From assembly GCF_002119765.1 (NCBI RefSeq), contig NZ_CP021112.1, positions 2,970,501-3,034,500 on the forward strand: a stretch of 64,000 bases of DNA, written 5' to 3'. Position 1 is the first letter of the stretch. Every line of letters starts with the position of its first letter. The notes under the pieces are model-generated. The model did no database searches, was not told the DNA's origin, and worked only from the letters and a program-made list of their open reading frames with translations. Source of the DNA: Pseudorhodoplanes sinuspersici (GTDB lineage: Bacteria; Pseudomonadota; Alphaproteobacteria; Rhizobiales; Xanthobacteraceae). The position numbers and the translations under genes are program-made. Shown in pieces: positions 60,458 to 64,000 of this stretch.

Positions 60458-61207
60458 ATGCGTCTTTTTTGGCTGAAGCTCGTCATGCTTGCCGTCACTG
60501 TCTTGTCGCTGCAGTCCGCATTTGCGCAGGACAAGCGTGTTGCCTTGGTGATCGGCAATGCCGACTATCGCAACATCTTCAAGCTGAAAAATCCGGTCAA
60601 TGACGCAACCGATATTGGCGCTGCATTGTCCCGCATGGGATTCTCCGTCACCATGTTGAACAACGCGACGGCGGAACAGATGCACGATGCTTTGGCGGCG
60701 TTTGGCGGCAAGGCCAAACAGGCCGACTATGCCGTTGTCTTTTATGCGGGACATGCGATCCAGGCGCATGGCGTGAACTGGCTGATACCGGTCGATGGTT
60801 CCGTCGACACGCTGCTCGATGTCGCCAATCATTCCATCACGCTGGACGAGATCGTCGGTCAAATGGCTGGCGCCGAACAGCTCGCCGTTGTTCTGCTCGA
60901 TGCCGCGCGCAATAACCCGTTTCCGGAATCAAAGACACTGCCGCGAACGACGCCTCAGGCCGCTACGCCGAAAAACCTGCTGATCGGATATGCGACCGGT
61001 CCCGGACAAAAGGTGTCAGATGGGGAAGGGCGCGACTCGCCTTACACGCGTGCGCTGTTGAGGCATATCGAAACGCCCGGCCTCGATGTGGCCGATCTCG
61101 TGAAACGGGTGCGTGACGACGTCGTGAAGGCGACCGCGGCGAAACAGATTCCGTTCTTTCACATGTCCGGTCCGGATGAAGCGGTTTACCTCGTTCCGCC
61201 ACGCTGA
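60458..61207 (+). CDS. Exported caspase-like (peptidase C14) protein lacking the catalytic cysteine
   Basis: A 249-residue protein. A signal peptide (cleavage after SAFA) leads to a caspase p20-like domain: RVALVIGNADYRNIFKLKNP, the histidine box VVFYAGHAIQ and the strand that normally carries the cysteine, here LLDAARNNPF instead of LLDACRNNPF. Cys to Ala predicts no protease activity; a binding or scaffolding role is possible. It is 29 bases after miaA and possibly co-transcribed. Confidence 0.88.
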   Translation: MRLFWLKLVMLAVTVLSLQSAFAQDKRVALVIGNADYRNIFKLKNPVNDATDIGAALSRMGFSVTMLNNATAEQMHDALAAFGGKAKQADYAVVFYAGHAIQAHGVNWLIPVDGSVDTLLDVANHSITLDEIVGQMAGAEQLAVVLLDAARNNPFPESKTLPRTTPQAATPKNLLIGYATGPGQKVSDGEGRDSPYTRALLRHIETPGLDVADLVKRVRDDVVKATAAKQIPFFHMSGPDEAVYLVPPR

Positions 61208-61213
61208 CCGGCG

Positions 61214-61288
61214 CTAGTGTCCCGATTCCGAAGTTCGTATCCCTTCGCGGCGGTCTCTTATACGAACTTCGGAATCGACGGACACTAG
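61214..61288. repeat. CTAG-bounded palindromic element, copy C (75 bp)
   Basis: Ends CTAGTGTCC / GGACACTAG, arms CGATTCCGAAGTTCGTAT / ATACGAACTTCGGAATCG, loop CCCTTCGCGGCGGTCTCTT. It directly follows the caspase-like gene and could end its transcript. Confidence 0.92.
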
Positions 61289-61357
61289 CAACTCATTGAA
61301 TCTCGTGTTTCGGACTCGCTGCGGGAATGATGCGGGCTTCTGAACCGCCACACTGGA

Positions 61358-62200
61358 TCAGCCGAACAATTTGATCTGCTTGACGAATTCGTACAGCGTG
61401 AACAGCACCTCGACCACGATCAACAAGACAATCGCCACTTCAAGCCGCGTCGCGCGGGCGGCGTCGATCAGATCGGTGAGGGCGCGCGCGGTTTCGCCGA
61501 CCACCTCGATCTTGCGCGACAGCATGCCGGCGCGTTCCTTCAGTTCGTATTCGTCGGCAAGGCGTGCGTGCAGACGCTCCAGATCCCAGCGATCCCACAA
61601 CACGTCCGGCTTTTCCTCGACTTCGACGCGGCCGCTCATGCGATGGCGAACCAGCAAGGCCTGGCCGATCAGCTTCAGCATCTCGCCGCGCCGTCCGGGT
61701 GTGCGTCCTTGTTGCGCAAGCCGCGCGGCCAGCGGATCGATCACATCGAAGACGCGGCTCACTTCGCGTTCGTCATGCGCGAGCGCGACATTCTTGGCGA
61801 GCGCATCGGCGATGACCACAAGCCGTTCCGGCGACAGATCCTTGACCTTGATGAGACCGCTCGGCTCAATCTGGTCGTCCTGATCGGGCGCGATCTCGAT
61901 GGTCGCGCTTTCGTCTTCCATGCGATCGAAGGAGCCGATGATCCGCGGCCCCAGACCGCGAATGGTCTCGTCCTCTTCGATCGGCGACAAGCCGACGAGG
62001 ACGGCAACGCCGTAGCGGAACAGCACCGCGAAGCCATTGCCGACACGGAAGGCGAGCGGCACCGTGCTGATGACGTCGCTGCGCTCCAGCCCCAGCGTAT
62101 CGATGCGCTCGCCGAGAATGAGCGCATGCGCCGTCAGGCGGCGCCGCGGTGCCGCAGTCGTTGTGGAAGCCGGCTGTGTATTGGTTTCGATTGAATTCAT
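61358..62200 (-). CDS. RMD1/YagE-family (DUF155) protein
   Basis: A 280-residue protein with the DUF155 pattern (FRVGNGFAVLFRYGVAVLVGL near the start, WDLERLHARLADEYELKER) and a single C-terminal membrane anchor (LEVAIVLLIVVEVLFTLYEF). Yeast relatives act at mitochondria in inner-membrane or translation support; the bacterial role is unknown. The ATG at 62200 was preferred; 62242 would overlap the preceding gene. Confidence 0.88.
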   Translation of the reverse strand: MNSIETNTQPASTTTAAPRRRLTAHALILGERIDTLGLERSDVISTVPLAFRVGNGFAVLFRYGVAVLVGLSPIEEDETIRGLGPRIIGSFDRMEDESATIEIAPDQDDQIEPSGLIKVKDLSPERLVVIADALAKNVALAHDEREVSRVFDVIDPLAARLAQQGRTPGRRGEMLKLIGQALLVRHRMSGRVEVEEKPDVLWDRWDLERLHARLADEYELKERAGMLSRKIEVVGETARALTDLIDAARATRLEVAIVLLIVVEVLFTLYEFVKQIKLFG

Positions 62201-62220
62201 GACGCCTGCTTTATGCACGC

Positions 62221-62553
62221 TTATTTCAGCGTTTTCAGCCATTCGTCGATCTGCTTGTCGGCGGCGTCGCGGTCGATACCGTAACGGCTCTGAATATAAC
62301 CATTCAGGGTTTCGCGGCGACCCTGCGACTCGCGAATGTCATTATGGGTGAGCCTGCCCCAGCGCTCCTTAACCGCGCCCTTCATGCGTTTCCAGTTGCC
62401 GGACACCTTGTTCCAGCTCCAGGTGCGGAAACCCTCCTTGGCCGGCGCCTGTTTGGCTGACGCAGCCGGAGAGGTTGCGGGACTTTGTGCCTGTGCGCCG
62501 AACCCCATCACTGCAAATGCGACCGTCGCACAAAACAATATTCGCCTCATCAT
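62221..62553 (-). CDS. Exported CsbD-like protein
   Basis: A 110-residue protein with a signal peptide (cleavage after FGAQA), an Ala/Pro linker and a CsbD-type helical core (WNKVSGNWKRMKGAVKERWG, LTHNDIRESQGRRETLNGYI). Ordinary CsbD proteins are cytoplasmic and stress induced; the exported form is a Rhizobiales variant. GAGGA ribosome site. It is 20 bases upstream of the DUF155 gene, likely one operon. Confidence 0.82.
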   Translation of the reverse strand: MMRRILFCATVAFAVMGFGAQAQSPATSPAASAKQAPAKEGFRTWSWNKVSGNWKRMKGAVKERWGRLTHNDIRESQGRRETLNGYIQSRYGIDRDAADKQIDEWLKTLK

Positions 62554-62765
62554 GGAGTCCTCGCCGCTCTGACACGCCACGCTGCGTTCATTACAATGAT
62601 AATGAACAGTCTGAATGATACCGTCCATACCTTTGAAACGTTCGAAACCACACATACAACAACTTCGGAACGATGCATATTACACGTTATCCAAATCATA
62701 GTTTTTGATTTGCACCCGGCGCTTCCGTAACCATCGCTTTACTGTTTTTGTTATCGGGGCGCGCA
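62554..62765. other. Divergent intergenic region
   Basis: About 210 bases, AT-rich in its middle. ATTACAATGATAATGAACAG (62591-62610 region) is loosely like a Fur/iron box, in keeping with a former TonB receptor downstream, but the match is weak. Confidence 0.35.
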
Positions 62766-63696
62766 GTGACAATTGTATTGTTATCGCCGAAGCGTCGCTT
62801 GCTGGCGAGTGCTGCAGGGATCAGTGTACTGGTTGCTGGTCTGACAGCGGCAACAGTTGCAACAGCGCAGGAGCAAGCGCCCCGTCAGCGTGATCGGCGG
62901 CGTGCGGCGTACGCAGATCGATCAGAGCAATTTCGATATCGTGACCGGCCAGCAGTTGAGCGGCTCGTCCGCGAGTGCGGTCACGCCGTCGATTGCCGGG
63001 CTGATCAAGATCACGCCGTGGCTGGCGCTCTACGGCAATTATATCGAGGCGCTGGAGCGCGGCGGCGTCGCGCCGCCGGGGACCGTTAATGTGGGGCAGA
63101 CTTTTCCGGCGCTCGTGAGCAAGCAACACGAATTCGGAGCGAAGTTCGACTTTCAAATCCTCGGAGCGACCTTCGCTTATTACAACATCAATAAAGCCAA
63201 CCAATATATCGATACGGCGACGAATATCTTCACGCAGGATGGCCGGCAGGAAAATCGGGGCTACGAGGTCACGATCTTCGGCGAGCCGATCAAGGGTATT
63301 CGTTTTGTCGCGGGAGCATCCTTCATCGATGCCGTGCAGCTCCAGACGGATTCGGGCGAGTTCGATGGCAAGAAGGTCACTTCGGTTCCGGACAGCGAAT
63401 ATCGGCTCGCCGCCGAAGTCGACCTCCCGTTCGTTCCCGGCTTCACCGTGACCGGGGCGATCTATCACACCGGACCGGCGCCGTATAACAATGCGAACAC
63501 GTTCGATGTTCCGTCCTGGACCCGCTTTGATCTCGGCGCCCGCTATGTCTATTATGTGGACCAGGTGAAAATGACGGCGCGCTTCAACGTCGAGAGCCTG
63601 ACCAATGAGGCCTACTGGATCGCCGGATACGGCAGCGGCGGCCTCGCTCAGTCCGGAGCCCGGCGCTACGTGGCCTCATTGACCGCCTCGTTCTGA
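62766..63696 (+). pseudogene. TonB-dependent siderophore receptor with a large internal deletion
   Basis: The GTG at 62766 starts a signal peptide (KRRLLASAAGISVLVAGLTA to TATAQEQ). At ~62880 the frame shifts straight into the late barrel (VIGGVRRTQIDQSNFD), which runs to the C-terminal aromatic end YVASLTASF. The TonB box, plug and first half of the barrel, roughly 400-450 residues in this family, are missing. Without the plug it cannot be a regulated receptor and the frameshift prevents the fusion. Confidence 0.88.
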
Positions 63697-63719
63697 CGGC
63701 CCGCCGAGAGGCTCGGCGC

Positions 63720-63747
63720 TTGACGGGGCGGGAGACGACCCTTATAC
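63720..63747 (+). promoter_or_regulatory. Probable housekeeping promoter of the ilv leader
   Basis: TTGACG (63720-63725), a 16-base spacer and TTATAC (63742-63747). Initiation would fall near 63754, ~23 bases before the leader peptide ATG. Confidence 0.6.
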
Positions 63748-63776
63748 CACGCGCAACGTTCGTACTGGACTAGGCT

Positions 63777-63842
63777 ATGTCGCGCAATTTTATTTCGTGG
63801 ACGCTTCTCATCGTAGGAAGGCGCATCGCTGGGGGTGGTTGA
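63777..63842 (+). CDS. ilv leader peptide (21 aa)
   Basis: Reads MSRNFISWTLLIVGRRIAGG plus one Gly. The run Leu-Leu-Ile-Val (codons 10-13, 63804-63815) with further Ile codons at 6 and 17 is the hallmark of an attenuator that senses charging of branched-chain tRNAs. It is followed by two hairpins and then an acetolactate synthase gene. The ribosome site is weak (ACTGGACTAGGCT). Confidence 0.75.
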   Translation: MSRNFISWTLLIVGRRIAGGG

Positions 63843-63900
63843 AACCACCTATGCCGGGCGATGCGCTGTTCAGGGGGCCTCACGGGCCCTTTTTTCTTTT
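63821..63900 (+). promoter_or_regulatory. Transcription attenuator of the acetolactate synthase operon
   Basis: A first hairpin pairs GCGCATCGC (63821-63829) with GCGATGCGC (63858-63866), with an inner stem GGTGGTT / AACCACC. A second hairpin, GGGCC / GGCCC (63875-63889), extended by wobble pairs, is followed by TTTTTTCTTTT and forms a terminator. A ribosome stalled at the Leu-Leu-Ile-Val codons would cover the first arm of hairpin one. An obvious antiterminator pairing with the terminator arm was not found by eye. Confidence 0.75.
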
Positions 63901-63942
63901 CCCGGATGACCACGAGAGACGACGAGTGATTGGAGCAGTGAG

Positions 63943-64000
63943 ATGAGCAAGGAAATGACCGGCGCCGAAATGGTGATCGAGGCGCTCGCCGATCAGGGTG
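63943..64000 (+). CDS. ilvB: Acetolactate synthase large subunit (partial, runs off the window)
   Basis: Only 19 residues are visible (MSKEMTGAEMVIEALADQG), matching the start of alphaproteobacterial acetolactate synthase large subunits (family pattern TGAEMVVEAL.DQG). The enzyme condenses pyruvate units in valine, leucine and isoleucine synthesis. The branched-chain leader peptide upstream strongly supports the call. Confidence 0.85.
   Translation, partial: MSKEMTGAEMVIEALADQG

Noticed and set aside
60458-61207. Defence-type effector (caspase in an antiphage system)
   Set aside because: It has a signal peptide, lacks the catalytic cysteine and has housekeeping neighbours; no sensor or nucleotide cyclase partner lies nearby.
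62583-62615. Fur/iron box upstream of the TonB receptor remnant
   Set aside because: ATTACAATGATAATGAACAG resembles the E. coli Fur consensus only loosely, and alphaproteobacterial iron control often uses RirA or Irr; kept as a note only.
1-64000. CRISPR arrays
   Set aside because: No regularly spaced direct repeats with unique spacers and no cas genes were seen; the only close tandem repeats are the 20-bp pair at 14432 and the 15-bp coding units at 23725.

Overview
This looks like a chromosomal window from an alphaproteobacterium of the Hyphomicrobiales, most like the Bradyrhizobium/Rhodopseudomonas/Afipia group (Nitrobacteraceae). The grounds are high-GC coding, a circularly permuted two-piece tmRNA with tag ANDNYAPVAQAA, DUF1236, DUF4169 and DUF29 proteins, many small lysine/glutamine-rich or secreted hypotheticals, and dispersed palindromic repeats of a kind I associate with that family. 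The genus is inference.

Region 1 (1 to about 20.5 kb) is accessory DNA. It opens with three 3'-half tRNA fragments (Met-type, Met-like, Arg-type) around a DUF4102-type tyrosine integrase. Two almost identical IS3-family elements then sit in opposite orientation at 2246-3488 and 17985-19228. Between them lies a patchwork of stress-type genes (Crp/Fnr regulator, HWE/HisKA_2 sensor kinase, cyclopropane fatty acid synthase, YeaQ-like membrane protein, DUF1236 protein, micro-proteins) mixed with wreckage: a multiply frameshifted GAF sensor, a frameshifted AI-2E permease, an ATP-dependent DNA ligase scrap, a DUF1236 scrap and three decayed transposase genes. A further intact IS3-family element (19253-20491) closes the region.

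Region 2 (20.5-26.4 kb) holds small exported or hypothetical genes, including a His/Trp/Arg repeat protein, followed by dispersed repeats. Region 3 (26.4-32 kb) is murE-murF-mraY-murD, a piece of the division/cell-wall cluster with no ftsI before it and no ftsW after it. Region 4 (32-44 kb) has small genes, uvrD carrying two in-frame repeat-derived insertions, a dienelactone hydrolase, a frameshifted thioesterase, a GlcD/Dld-type FAD oxidase and a large AsmA protein that starts against two palindromic repeats.

Region 5 (44-47.6 kb, minus strand) groups ssrA (tmRNA), sspB (ClpXP adaptor for tmRNA-tagged proteins), fumC, DUF4169 and an RHH protein; ssrA beside sspB places the tag and its reader together. 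A structured ~500-bp repeat follows. Region 6 (47.7-52.1 kb) carries a split chromate transporter pair and a tripartite tricarboxylate transporter (tctB-tctA-tctC). Region 7 (52.2-57.8 kb) runs thyA-folA-hflK-hflC-DUF2065-degP, joining thymidylate/folate synthesis to membrane proteolysis control. Region 8 (57.9-64 kb) has serB, a DUF433/DUF5615 toxin-antitoxin pair placed between a partial and a complete copy of the miaA start, miaA, a caspase-like protein lacking its cysteine, a DUF155 protein, a CsbD-like protein, a gutted TonB receptor and the start of an acetolactate synthase gene behind a leader-peptide attenuator.

The most unusual signals are the miaA/toxin-antitoxin junction, the CTAG-bounded palindromes whose arms differ while loops and ends are kept, the repeat-derived protein segments in UvrD, the ilv attenuator and the Cys-to-Ala caspase homologue.
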